NCBI GenBank assembly: GCA_017435745.1
Contig: JAFSEN010000040.1
Span: forward strand, 1 to 54,725
Source: Oscillospiraceae bacterium
GTDB lineage: Bacteria; Bacillota; Clostridia; Oscillospirales; Ruminococcaceae
Length of the DNA: 54,725 nt
Direction: 5' to 3'
Made by a program: the position numbers and the translations under genes. Under the pieces are notes generated by a model that saw only the letters and a program-made list of their open reading frames with translations, searched no databases and had not been told where the DNA came from. Position 1 is the stretch's first letter, and the number at the start of each line of letters is the position of its first letter. Positions 24,101 to 31,663 of the stretch are shown here, piece by piece.

Positions 24101-24941
24101 TGAATACGCAAAGCAAAAAGAAGACTCTATTTGGTGGTGGTCCCGTTCTCCGGGTTATCCTCAAAATTGCGCGGCCGCACTTAACAATCATTACGATACA
24201 TACGGACTTTATTTTGCATCAAACAATGTTGTTACTAAAAACGGAATAGATGTTAACAAAACCGTAGCTGTCCGCCCCGCAATGTGGGTGGATGAATCTG
24301 CTCTTACTGTGGAAAATGAAATAAAAGCAGGAAGCGTTATTAAATTCGGTTCTTACGAACAGGACAACAATTTTGGAAACGGAAATGAACCAATTGAATG
24401 GCAGGTGCTTGAGGTCAAGGACGGAAAAGCGCTTGTTATCAGTAAATATGGACTTGATTGCAAACCATATAATACTTTAAAAACAGATATTACATGGGAA
24501 ACCTGTTCTTTGCGTAAATGGTTGAACAGCGATTTTATAAATGAAGCTTTTGGGGCAAAAGAACAACAAAATATTGCAGTTACAAAACTTTCCAATCAGG
24601 ATAATCCTAAAACCGGAACAAAAGGCGGAAAAGATACAGAAGATAAAGTTTTCCTTTTAGACTTTGTAGAACTAAGGACATATTTTGACTCTGATAATGC
24701 TAAACAGTGCAAAGCTACAAAATATGCAATTGAAAAAGGAGCAACAAAAGATTTTCAAGACAATTGCTATTGGTGGTTGCGTTCTCCCGGGGTTAATAAA
24801 AATACTGCCATATTTGTTGATATGAGCGGAAGCACAAATAATGGAGTTGGCACATATAACCAGTATGCTTATTGTACTGTCCGCCCTGCAATGTGGATTG
24901 ATTTAGAAAAAGCAGCAGATGATATCTCTGTAATTTCATAA
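21138..24941 (+). CDS. Membrane Ser/Thr kinase with four PASTA and three DUF6273-like repeats
   Basis: A 1,267-residue receptor kinase, last gene of the cluster. Zinc ribbon (Cys6, 9, 20, 23); kinase domain about 45-310 (GSGGFG, AIKEYL, HRDVSPGN, DFGAAR), very like the preceding kinase; membrane helix about 338-358; four PASTA-type repeats to about 640; then three DUF6273-like units (about 642-856, 858-1063, 1064-1266). These carry the family pattern FGSYEQ, PIEWQVLEV, ALVISKYGLD, SLRKWLN, DKVFLL, WWLRSPG and VRPAMW. Unit 1 is more divergent (lacks WWxRSPG); units 2 and 3 share nearly identical DNA. No ATG is suitable; TTG at 21138 lies eight bases after AAGGAG. Confidence 0.87.
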   Translation: MQEKYCYGCMEILQESSSLCCKCGYEINTPPKEAFYLYPGSILKDRYLIGRCLGSGGFGVTYIGRDLILGNKVAIKEYLPSEFSTRTPHQQTVSVYTGEAARQFEAGLKGFDEEARRLAKLSNIPGVVKIFDVFHENKTSYIVMEYLEGETVSEKLKKSGTFSYKETEEIMSVVLSTLDEVHATGIIHRDVSPGNIFITNDGNIKLIDFGAARFASAYHTKSLSIILKPGYAPEEQYRSKGNQGPWTDVYSAAATMYKMLSGRTPQESVDRMVKDELLPLGKIGVSIDKNKENAIMNALNVNAEERTRSAGIFLNELCGNEKIVRKKESRKKTDEGKFPFWAKIFVAIVPVLIVAAGFMIFNHGTTGANDNFTVVPNVINKNGEEAEKILSEKGLDMVISGTVDVEFGESGLVQKVVPGTGTYLGKGERVEVYLSKNSSVNMPNLLYWGSEDAAEKMEEAGLNTKIEYVETNDFAEGVIIEQEYAEGKVLPKNSLIKIKAAKRTEEQNPSDEIPGIAGMDITDAAKILMESGYGLVVKEEKFDDSPVGTVLEQKNPEDESAVVTVTVSRGEKYAYMKDFLLGTKAEVEEFFKDFGIKINYEYIGTFEYAQDMVLEQKPSAGEKLFEGDEITVSLSLRSNKSFKIGETMTFGSYQQKTNPNAGKDPIEWQILEVQDGKAFVISKYVIEARKVFDNDLGYGRPKWKWETSDFRKWLNKDFINEAFSAEEQDSIIKLAIKNPANPKSGKSGGNNTSDKVFLLSCEEVEKYFPTEKDREAEAVRKVADLDMLDPYGINYNNEWCTRTAGEDAYGPVHIISSTGLMEYDREGSWDTATGLRPAMWLDVYSFSEPEPISSGVKVGDIVTFGSYEQDNNFENGAEAIEWQVLEVKDGKALVISKYGLDCKPYNDSKVNVTWEACSLRKWLNSEFLNDAFNAEEKKSVCTTKLSTPDNPKYGTNGGNDTEDKVFLLSFEEGEKYFPKKEERECELTEYAKQKEDSIWWWSRSPGYPQNCAAALNNHYDTYGLYFASNNVVTKNGIDVNKTVAVRPAMWVDESALTVENEIKAGSVIKFGSYEQDNNFGNGNEPIEWQVLEVKDGKALVISKYGLDCKPYNTLKTDITWETCSLRKWLNSDFINEAFGAKEQQNIAVTKLSNQDNPKTGTKGGKDTEDKVFLLDFVELRTYFDSDNAKQCKATKYAIEKGATKDFQDNCYWWLRSPGVNKNTAIFVDMSGSTNNGVGTYNQYAYCTVRPAMWIDLEKAADDISVIS

Positions 24942-24943
24942 AC

Positions 24944-24987
24944 TGTTGTAAAAAAGCGTCCGGCAAGCCGGACGCTTTTTTACAACA
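24944..24987 (+). terminator. Terminator of the signalling cluster
   Basis: A perfect 21-bp stem TGTTGTAAAAAAGCGTCCGGC (written 24944-24964) pairs with 24967-24987 around an AA loop, with a T6 run inside the 3' arm. It begins three bases after the kinase stop codon and closes the cluster. Confidence 0.88.
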
Positions 24988-25010
24988 AAACCGCATGAGC
25001 ATGCGGTTTT
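24987..25010 (+). terminator. Second hairpin after the signalling cluster
   Basis: AAAACCGCAT (24987-24996) / ATGCGGTTTT (25001-25010), loop GAGC. It directly follows the main terminator and could act as a back-up or belong to a minus-strand transcript. Confidence 0.55.
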
Positions 25011-25070
25011 ATTCGCTTGGTGCTCAAAAATAAAAAGCCGAGCATAATTGATTAGAAAGGGTATAACTGA

Positions 25071-25099
25071 TTGACATATTTTCAATAATATTGTATAAT
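25071..25099 (+). promoter_or_regulatory. Consensus promoter of uvrBA
   Basis: TTGACA (25071-25076), 17-base spacer, TATAAT (25094-25099): a perfect sigma-A consensus promoter, with the LexA box just downstream. Confidence 0.88.
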
Positions 25100-25115
25100 G
25101 AAGGATACACCAAAT

Positions 25116-25129
25116 CGAACAAATGTTCA
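25116..25129 (+). promoter_or_regulatory. LexA (SOS) box of uvrBA
   Basis: CGAACAAATGTTCA contains GAAC-N4-GTTC, the Gram-positive LexA/DinR operator (consensus CGAAC-N4-GTTCG). It sits about 17 bases past the -10 box, over the start of the transcript, the right place for LexA to block transcription. Confidence 0.88.
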
Positions 25130-25149
25130 TCAAAAAGGAGGCGGTTTTT

Positions 25150-27162
25150 TTGGATTTCAAGCTTGTTTCACCCTTTAAAGCCACCGGCGACCAGCCCCAG
25201 GCAATTGAAAAACTTGTTGAAGGAATAAACCGCGGCGACAGGGAACAGACCCTTCTCGGAATAACCGGTTCAGGCAAAACCTTCACAATGGCTTCCGTAA
25301 TCGAAAAAATAAACCGCCCCACAATCGTTCTTTCCCATAACAAAACCCTTGCTGCCCAGCTTTGCAGCGAATTTAAGGAATTTTTTCCGGAAAACAGCGT
25401 TGAATATTTTGTTTCTTATTACGATTATTACCAGCCGGAAGCATATATCGCTTCCACCGATACCTATATCGAAAAAACAAGCGATATCAACGACGAGATC
25501 GAAAAACTCCGCCATTCCGCAACCGCCGCCCTTTCCGAAAGGCGCGATGTTATAATCGTCGCTTCCGTTTCATGCATCTATACTCTCGGCGACCCAATAG
25601 ATTACCGCACAATGGTGCTTTCGCTCCGCCCGGGAATGCAGAAAGACCGGGATGAAGTTATAACCCAGCTTGTAAACATGCAGTACGAACGCAACGACAT
25701 GAACCTTATCCGAAATAAATTCCGCGTTCGGGGCGACGTAATCGAAATTTGTCCCGCATATTCGGACGAAAAAATATTCCGTATCGAATTCTTCGGCGAC
25801 GAAGTTGACCGCATTACCGAAATCCAGGCAGTCACCGGCGAAATCAAGGGCGTTCTTAACCATGTTTCAATATATCCCGCTTCCCATTACATCGTTCCGA
25901 AAGACAAAATGCTCAAGGCTGTTGATGAAATCCGCGAGGAATGTGAAGAGCGGGTAAAATATTTTAAAGAAAAGGGTAAGCTTATCGAAGCCCAGCGAAT
26001 TGAAGAGCGTACCAACTACGATATGGAAATGCTGACGGAAGTCGGCTTCTGCAAGGGAATTGAAAACTATTCCCGCGTTCTTTCCGGAAGAGCCCCCGGT
26101 TCCTGCCCGACAACTTTGCTGGACTATTTCCCGGAAGATTTTGTTCTTTTCATCGACGAAAGCCACGTAACTCTTCCCCAGGTTCGCGCAATGTCCGGCG
26201 GTGACCGTTCAAGAAAAGAAAACCTTATCGAATATGGCTTCCGTCTTCCTTCCGCAATAGATAACCGCCCGCTTACCTTTGAGGAATTTGACGGAAAGCT
26301 GAACCAGATCGTTTACGTAAGCGCAACCCCGGGTCAATACGAAAAAGACCGCAGCACCCAGAAAGTTGAGCAGGTTATAAGGCCTACAGGCCTTCTTGAC
26401 CCGGAAATAAGCGTCCGGCCGGTCGAAGGCCAGATTGAGGACCTGCTTTCCGAAATCAATATGAGGGTCGAAAAAGGCGAGCGCACCCTTATCACAACTC
26501 TTACGAAAAAAATGGCGGAAAATCTTACGGACTATCTTATACAGATGGGTGTAAAAGTCCGCTATATGCACCATGATATCGATACAATCGAGCGAATGGA
26601 AATAATCCGAGATTTAAGGCTCGGTGAATTCGATGTCCTCTGCGGAATAAACCTTCTGCGCGAAGGATTGGATATTCCGGAAGTAAGCCTTGTTGCGATC
26701 CTCGATGCGGATAAGGAAGGTTTCCTCCGAAGCGAAACTTCCCTAATCCAGACTATCGGACGAGCTGCACGAAACGCCGAAGGTAAGGTAATTATGTATG
26801 CGGATACCGTTACTGAAAGTATGGAAAAAGCGATTCGCGAAACGGAACGCCGCCGCAAGATTCAGGATGATTATAACAAGGAACACGGGATAATCCCGAA
26901 AACCATTAAGAAGGATGTCCGCGACATCATCGAAATTTCAAGTCACAAAGATGATGATAAAGGCGGCAAGCGCCGCATGAGCTATAAAGAAACCGAAGAG
27001 GAGATCAGGCGCCTTACAAACGAGATGAAGGCCGCTTCGAAAATCCTTGAATTTGAACACGCGGCATATCTCCGCGACAGAATCAAAAAACTCCGTGAAC
27101 AGTTGGAGGATGTACAGTATGAATCAAAGTTCCATCGTCATAAAGGGAGCAAGGGAACATAA
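25150..27162 (+). CDS. uvrB: Excinuclease ABC subunit B
   Basis: A 670-residue DNA-repair helicase-like ATPase that receives damage from UvrA and recruits UvrC. Walker [11 protein letters not shown]; the beta-hairpin [11 protein letters not shown] that inserts between the strands; DESH Walker B; helicase motif QTIGRAAR; and the C-terminal UVR motif with [13 protein letters not shown] that contacts UvrA/UvrC. The start is TTG at 25150, eight bases after AAGGAGG; an upstream in-frame ATG at 25123 lies inside the LexA box and before the ribosome site. Its 3' end overlaps uvrA by 44 bases. Confidence 0.95.
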   Translation: MDFKLVSPFKATGDQPQAIEKLVEGINRGDREQTLLGITGSGKTFTMASVIEKINRPTIVLSHNKTLAAQLCSEFKEFFPENSVEYFVSYYDYYQPEAYIASTDTYIEKTSDINDEIEKLRHSATAALSERRDVIIVASVSCIYTLGDPIDYRTMVLSLRPGMQKDRDEVITQLVNMQYERNDMNLIRNKFRVRGDVIEICPAYSDEKIFRIEFFGDEVDRITEIQAVTGEIKGVLNHVSIYPASHYIVPKDKMLKAVDEIREECEERVKYFKEKGKLIEAQRIEERTNYDMEMLTEVGFCKGIENYSRVLSGRAPGSCPTTLLDYFPEDFVLFIDESHVTLPQVRAMSGGDRSRKENLIEYGFRLPSAIDNRPLTFEEFDGKLNQIVYVSATPGQYEKDRSTQKVEQVIRPTGLLDPEISVRPVEGQIEDLLSEINMRVEKGERTLITTLTKKMAENLTDYLIQMGVKVRYMHHDIDTIERMEIIRDLRLGEFDVLCGINLLREGLDIPEVSLVAILDADKEGFLRSETSLIQTIGRAARNAEGKVIMYADTVTESMEKAIRETERRRKIQDDYNKEHGIIPKTIKKDVRDIIEISSHKDDDKGGKRRMSYKETEEEIRRLTNEMKAASKILEFEHAAYLRDRIKKLREQLEDVQYESKFHRHKGSKGT

Positions 27163-29950
27163 CCTCAAGAATATCGATGTTGAAATCCCGCGCGATAAAC
27201 TGGTCGTTCTGACCGGTCTTTCCGGTTCGGGAAAAAGTTCCCTTGCCTTCGATACAATTTATGCGGACGGCCAGCGCCGCTATATGGAAAGCCTTTCTTC
27301 CTATGCAAGAATGTTCCTTGGAATGATGGAAAAACCGGATGTGGATTCCATCGACGGCCTTTCTCCGGCAATTTCCATTGACCAGAAGAACACAAGCAAA
27401 AACCCCCGTTCAACCGTCGGAACGGTTACGGAGATTTATGACTATCTCCGCCTGCTCTATGCAAGAATCGGCATTCCCCATTGCCCGGTTTGCGGAAGAG
27501 AAATTAAACAGCAGACCATCGACCAGGTTGTTGACCAGGTTCTTGCTCTTCCGGAAGGCACCAAAATCCAGCTTATGGCACCGATTATCCGCGGAAGAAA
27601 AGGCGAATATGTAAAGGAACTTGATGCCGCAAGAAAAAGCGGATTTGTCCGCGTCCGTATCGACGGAAGCATCTATGATCTTTCGGAAGAAATAAAACTT
27701 GATAAAAACAAAAAACACACCATTGAAATAATTGTTGACCGCCTTGTTGTAAAACCGGAAGTCCGTTCCCGTCTTTCGGATTCTCTTGAAACCGTAATGC
27801 AGCAAAGCGGCGGCCTTGCGGTTGTTAACGTAATCGGCGGCGAAGATCTTATGTTTTCCCAAAACTATGCCTGCCCGGATCACGGCGCTGCAATCGACGA
27901 ACTTTCACCAAGAATGTTCTCTTTCAACAATCCTTTCGGCGCCTGTGAAAAATGCACCGGTCTCGGCGTTTTTATGCAGGTTGATCCGGATCTTGTTCTT
28001 CCGAACAAGAATCTTTCCATCCGCGAAGGTGCAATCCATGCTTCCGGCTGGTATTATTACGAAGGCGGAATTGCCACCAATTATTACGAAGCCCTTGCAA
28101 AAGAATATAATTTTTCTCTCGATGTTCCGGTAAAAGATTTGCCTAAAGAGGCAATCGACGTTCTTCTTTACGGAAGCAAAGGCAGAAAAATCAAGGTGAA
28201 ACGTGAAAGTAACAGCATGCACGGATATTTTGAAAGCGAGTTCGAGGGCATTATCAACAATATGGAACGCCGTTTCCGTGAAACAAACAGCGAATGGATG
28301 AAGGAAGAAATCGCTCTTCAGATGCGTTCCGTCGATTGCCCGGATTGCCACGGCGAAAGGCTTAAACCGATTTCCCTCGGAGTAACCGTTTGCGGAAAAA
28401 ACATCAGCGATTTTACAAAGATGTCCGTAAAAGAAGCGCTTGATTTCGTTGAAAATATGCAGCTTACCGAGCGGGAAAAAATGATTTCCTATCTCATCAT
28501 CAAGGAAATAAAATCCCGTCTGGGCTTTCTTAAAAACGTAGGACTTGAATATTTAACGCTTTCCAGAAGCGCAACAACGCTTTCCGGCGGCGAAGCCCAG
28601 CGAATCCGCCTTGCAACCCAGATAGGTTCCTCGCTTATGGGGGTTCTCTATATTCTTGATGAACCGAGCATCGGTCTTCACCAGCGCGACAACGAAAAAC
28701 TTATCGGAACCCTTCATCATCTCCGTGACCTTGGAAATACGGTTATCGTAGTTGAGCACGATACGGATACAATGCTTGCGGCGGACCATATCGTCGATAT
28801 CGGACCGGGAGCGGGTATCCACGGCGGAAACATCGTCTGTTCCGGAACGGTTCAGGATATTATGAATTGCCCCGAATCCATAACCGGCGCCTATCTTTCC
28901 GGAAGAAAGAAAATCGAAATTCCCGAAAAGAGAAGGGAAGGCAACGGCAAAAAAATCGTTGTAAAAGGTGCAAGAGAAAACAACCTTAAAAACCTCGATG
29001 TTGAATTCCCTCTTGGAAAATTCGTTGTTGTAACTGGTGTTTCCGGTTCGGGAAAAAGTTCCCTTGTAAACGAAATTCTTTATAAAACCCTTGCCCGTGA
29101 CCTCAACAGAGCAAAATGCATTCCCGGACATTGCGACGGAGTTGAGGGTGAAGAATTCCTTGACAAAGTTATCTGCATTGACCAATCGCCCATCGGAAGA
29201 ACTCCCCGTTCCAACCCGGCAACCTATACCGGAGTTTTCACAGATATCCGCAACCTTTTTGCGGAAACCGCGGAATCCAAAGCAAGAGGATATAATGCAA
29301 GCCGCTATTCCTTCAACGTCCGTGGAGGAAGATGCGAAGCCTGCGAAGGCGACGGAATTATTGAAATTGAAATGCATTTCCTTCCCAACATCTTTGTTCC
29401 CTGCGAAGTATGTAAGGGAAAACGCTATAACCGCGAAACCCTTGAGGTTCATTACAAAGGTAAAAACATCAGCGACGTTCTCAACATGACCGTTGAGGAA
29501 GCGCTTTTGTTCTTCGATAACGTTCCGAAGATAAAACGCAAAATTGAAGTTCTTAATGATGTTGGCCTTGGCTATGTAACCCTTGGCCAGGCGGCAACAA
29601 CCCTTTCCGGCGGCGAAGCCCAGCGAGTTAAACTTGCCACCGAACTTTCAAAACGCCCAACAGGAAAAACCGTTTATATCCTTGATGAACCCACAACCGG
29701 ACTTCATACCGCGGACGTCCATAAGCTTATTGAAGTTCTCCAAAAGCTTGTGGACAGCGGAAATACCGTTATACTCATCGAGCACAACCTTGACGTAATA
29801 AAGGTTGCCGACCATATAATCGATCTTGGTCCGGAAGGCGGCGACGGAGGCGGAACTCTTGTTGTTGCAGGAACTCCGGAGGAAGTTGCGGACTGCGAAA
29901 AATCCTATACAGGCCAATTCCTTAAACCTATTCTTGAACAAAAACTTTGA
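27119..29950 (+). CDS. uvrA: Excinuclease ABC subunit A
   Basis: A 943-residue damage-recognition ATPase of nucleotide excision repair, with two ABC modules. Walker A sites GLSGSGKSS (N-terminal) and GVSGSGKSS (near residue 640); two signature sequences LSGGEAQR; zinc modules with CPVCG, a [12 protein letters not shown] region, and the second-half zinc finger CEACEGDG...CEVCKGKR. The ATG at 27119 has GGAGGA upstream inside the end of uvrB. The order uvrB-uvrA with overlap is usual for Firmicutes; both genes should be under the LexA box at 25116. Confidence 0.95.
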   Translation: MNQSSIVIKGAREHNLKNIDVEIPRDKLVVLTGLSGSGKSSLAFDTIYADGQRRYMESLSSYARMFLGMMEKPDVDSIDGLSPAISIDQKNTSKNPRSTVGTVTEIYDYLRLLYARIGIPHCPVCGREIKQQTIDQVVDQVLALPEGTKIQLMAPIIRGRKGEYVKELDAARKSGFVRVRIDGSIYDLSEEIKLDKNKKHTIEIIVDRLVVKPEVRSRLSDSLETVMQQSGGLAVVNVIGGEDLMFSQNYACPDHGAAIDELSPRMFSFNNPFGACEKCTGLGVFMQVDPDLVLPNKNLSIREGAIHASGWYYYEGGIATNYYEALAKEYNFSLDVPVKDLPKEAIDVLLYGSKGRKIKVKRESNSMHGYFESEFEGIINNMERRFRETNSEWMKEEIALQMRSVDCPDCHGERLKPISLGVTVCGKNISDFTKMSVKEALDFVENMQLTEREKMISYLIIKEIKSRLGFLKNVGLEYLTLSRSATTLSGGEAQRIRLATQIGSSLMGVLYILDEPSIGLHQRDNEKLIGTLHHLRDLGNTVIVVEHDTDTMLAADHIVDIGPGAGIHGGNIVCSGTVQDIMNCPESITGAYLSGRKKIEIPEKRREGNGKKIVVKGARENNLKNLDVEFPLGKFVVVTGVSGSGKSSLVNEILYKTLARDLNRAKCIPGHCDGVEGEEFLDKVICIDQSPIGRTPRSNPATYTGVFTDIRNLFAETAESKARGYNASRYSFNVRGGRCEACEGDGIIEIEMHFLPNIFVPCEVCKGKRYNRETLEVHYKGKNISDVLNMTVEEALLFFDNVPKIKRKIEVLNDVGLGYVTLGQAATTLSGGEAQRVKLATELSKRPTGKTVYILDEPTTGLHTADVHKLIEVLQKLVDSGNTVILIEHNLDVIKVADHIIDLGPEGGDGGGTLVVAGTPEEVADCEKSYTGQFLKPILEQKL

Positions 29951-29964
29951 CGGAGGAAAACAGA

Positions 29965-30513
29965 ATGACCTATTATTTTACAAGCGAAATTCCGGATCTG
30001 AAAACCGCCGAAGGCGAAGCAAAACTTACGGAAAACAAGATGATCGCCGCTTTCTGCCTTGCCAATCCTCTTGAAGAACCTTATAATTGGTTCCCCTGCG
30101 ATTTTGGTTCCGACGGAACGGTTCAGTACCACGAACTTTTTGAAAACGCTTTCAAAGAGGCAACCGAAAATAAAAAGGGTTTTCTTTATACCGTAGAAGC
30201 GGAAGATGAAGATGTTGAAGAAACCGGCGAAATTCTTACGGTTTGCAAAGCAAAAAAGCCTCTTGAAATAACCGCCGCGGAAGAGATTGAAAATCTTTAT
30301 GACTGGCTTATGGAAGAGGAAGATATGGGCCGTTTTCGGCTTTATCTTTTTGAACAGCACAGCAGACAGGAACTTCTTCTTTGGGATAACTCGATCCTCC
30401 GCTATCTTTCAAAAAACCGCATGATGGAAAACGAAAATTGTGCATACGCGGAGTTCGTCAAGAAAAAACTTCCGGCAGTTTGGGCAAAATATATGAAGCT
30501 TTGCGGAAAATAA
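29965..30513 (+). CDS. Acidic protein of unknown function downstream of uvrA
   Basis: A 182-residue soluble, strongly acidic protein without signal peptide or membrane helix. I do not recognise a family. It is rich in Glu and aromatic residues (YNWFPCDFG, YDWLMEEEDMGRFRLYLFEQH). It starts 14 bases after the uvrA stop, with GGAGG before the ATG, and ends at its own terminator, so it is probably co-transcribed with uvrBA and SOS-induced. A repair role is only suggested by position. Confidence 0.65.
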   Translation: MTYYFTSEIPDLKTAEGEAKLTENKMIAAFCLANPLEEPYNWFPCDFGSDGTVQYHELFENAFKEATENKKGFLYTVEAEDEDVEETGEILTVCKAKKPLEITAAEEIENLYDWLMEEEDMGRFRLYLFEQHSRQELLLWDNSILRYLSKNRMMENENCAYAEFVKKKLPAVWAKYMKLCGK

Positions 30514-30515
30514 TA

Positions 30516-30552
30516 AAAAAAGCGCCAGGAACTTTGTTCCCGGCGTTTTTTT
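30516..30552 (+). terminator. Terminator of the uvrBA operon
   Basis: CGCC-A-GGAAC / GTTCC-C-GGCG with a TTT loop, one internal mismatch and a T7 run at 30546-30552. Confidence 0.78.
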
Positions 30553-30605
30553 GCTTTGTTTTTTTGAAAAATTTCCGTAAAACTATATTAAATATTTTAA
30601 AAATA

Positions 30606-30614
30606 TGTTATGAT
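30606..30614 (+). promoter_or_regulatory. Candidate extended -10 promoter of the DivIVA-like gene
   Basis: TGTTATGAT at 30606-30614 fits an extended -10 (TG-N-TATGAT), 37 bases ahead of the ATG at 30651; the -35 position (TATTAA) is weak. Confidence 0.35.
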
Positions 30615-30650
30615 TAATTATCAATACATATCAAAAGGAGAGAGCTTCCT

Positions 30651-31421
30651 ATGGCTGAACAGGCAATTTTCAAAAGCCAGACTTTCGGCGGATTCAATAA
30701 AGAAGAAGTACTTAGATATATCGACAAACTCAACACAGAATATTCAGATGAACACGAAAAGGCGGAATCTGAAATTTCCGGACTTAAAAACGAGCTTGCA
30801 GAAAAAGATATAAACCTTGCAAAAGCCGAAAACAGCCTTGAGGAACTCCAGTCAAAATATGACGAGATAATGGAAGCCTATGAGGAACTTCGCCAGCATT
30901 ACCTTATGCTCAAGGAGCACAGCGACAATATTGAAGCCGAAAACGAAAAACTTTCCGCAAGGCTTGAAACCGCAGAAAAAGAGTTTGCAATCGAAAAAGA
31001 ACTCAATTCCCAACTCCGTGATAAACTTGAGGAAGAAGCGGGAAAAGCGGAGATTTTTGTTCTTAAAGAGCGGAAAATCAACGCGGCAATCGACGGCGCA
31101 GGCGAATCTGCAAAGCTGATGCTCGCAACAGCAAAATCCGGTGCTCAGGCAATGATAGACGATGCTCAAAATTCTGCGGCGAGCATTAATACTGAAATAG
31201 ATTCCTTCAGAGCAGAGCTTGAAAAAACAAAAGAATTTATGCAGGATTCTCTTGCGGTGCTCATCCAGCGCCTTGATTATATCGGAAAAACCGCAGAGGA
31301 AGCAAAAATTCCCGAAAATGAGCGTATCAGCAAATCTGCTGAAATAAGAAAAAAATATGACGAACTTGTTTCCGAAACGGATTTAAAAACTGCATCTATT
31401 AAGGAACGCTTTTTTCGTTGA
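30651..31421 (+). CDS. DivIVA-like coiled-coil protein, apparently frameshifted near its C-terminus
   Basis: As read, 256 residues. The N-terminus (FKSQTFGGFNKEEVLRYIDKLN) is the membrane-curvature-binding DivIVA motif. A long Glu/Lys-rich coiled coil follows (about 40-140), then an Ala-rich amphipathic segment. DivIVA-family proteins mark cell poles and septa. The frame stops at 31419 just after a T6 run, while the +1 frame stays open to 31608 with the same codon style, and a terminator stands right behind that second stop. The intact protein would be about 318 residues. This may be a sequencing indel, a recent mutation or a functional slip site. AAAGGAG precedes the ATG. Confidence 0.75.
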   Translation: MAEQAIFKSQTFGGFNKEEVLRYIDKLNTEYSDEHEKAESEISGLKNELAEKDINLAKAENSLEELQSKYDEIMEAYEELRQHYLMLKEHSDNIEAENEKLSARLETAEKEFAIEKELNSQLRDKLEEEAGKAEIFVLKERKINAAIDGAGESAKLMLATAKSGAQAMIDDAQNSAASINTEIDSFRAELEKTKEFMQDSLAVLIQRLDYIGKTAEEAKIPENERISKSAEIRKKYDELVSETDLKTASIKERFFR

Positions 31422-31608
31422 GCCGCAAAAATCTTCGGTGATCGTTTCCAAAAAGATTGAAAGCGGCGGGGAAAAAGGTTTTCCTCCAAGGCAAACCCAA
31501 ACCCAGCTTATAAAACGCCCGGTTACCGCGATAAGGAAAAAACCGAAACGCCAAAGTTTTGCCGAAGGGGTAAAAAGCCTTCTTAAAGCGATAAAAAATA
31601 TGTTGTAA
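31410..31608 (+). pseudogene. C-terminal part of the DivIVA-like protein in the +1 frame
   Basis: From the T6 run (31410-31415) the +1 frame continues without a stop to TAA at 31606-31608, giving about 63 residues that begin VEPQKSSVIVSKK and end LLKAIKNML. The piece is basic, with KKPKRQ and a final amphipathic helix. It has no start codon or ribosome site of its own, and its stop lies six bases before the terminator hairpin, so it belongs to the gene upstream. Confidence 0.7.
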
Positions 31609-31613
31609 CACTT

Positions 31614-31644
31614 TTCTGACCGGATTTTTCCGGTCAGAATTTTT
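31614..31644 (+). terminator. Terminator after the extended DivIVA-like frame
   Basis: TTCTGACCGG (31614-31623) / CCGGTCAGAA (31630-31639) followed by T5. It is six bases after the TAA at 31606 but nearly 200 bases after the first stop, which supports the longer reading. Confidence 0.82.
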
Positions 31645-31663
31645 GACAAAAAGGAGCAAATTT

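Noticed and set aside
5705..24941. The cluster as a type VII secretion or an anti-phage kinase system
   Set aside because: No EssC/FtsK-type ATPase, WXG100 protein, nuclease or toxin is present; the contents are signalling parts only, so a defence or secretion label is not supported.
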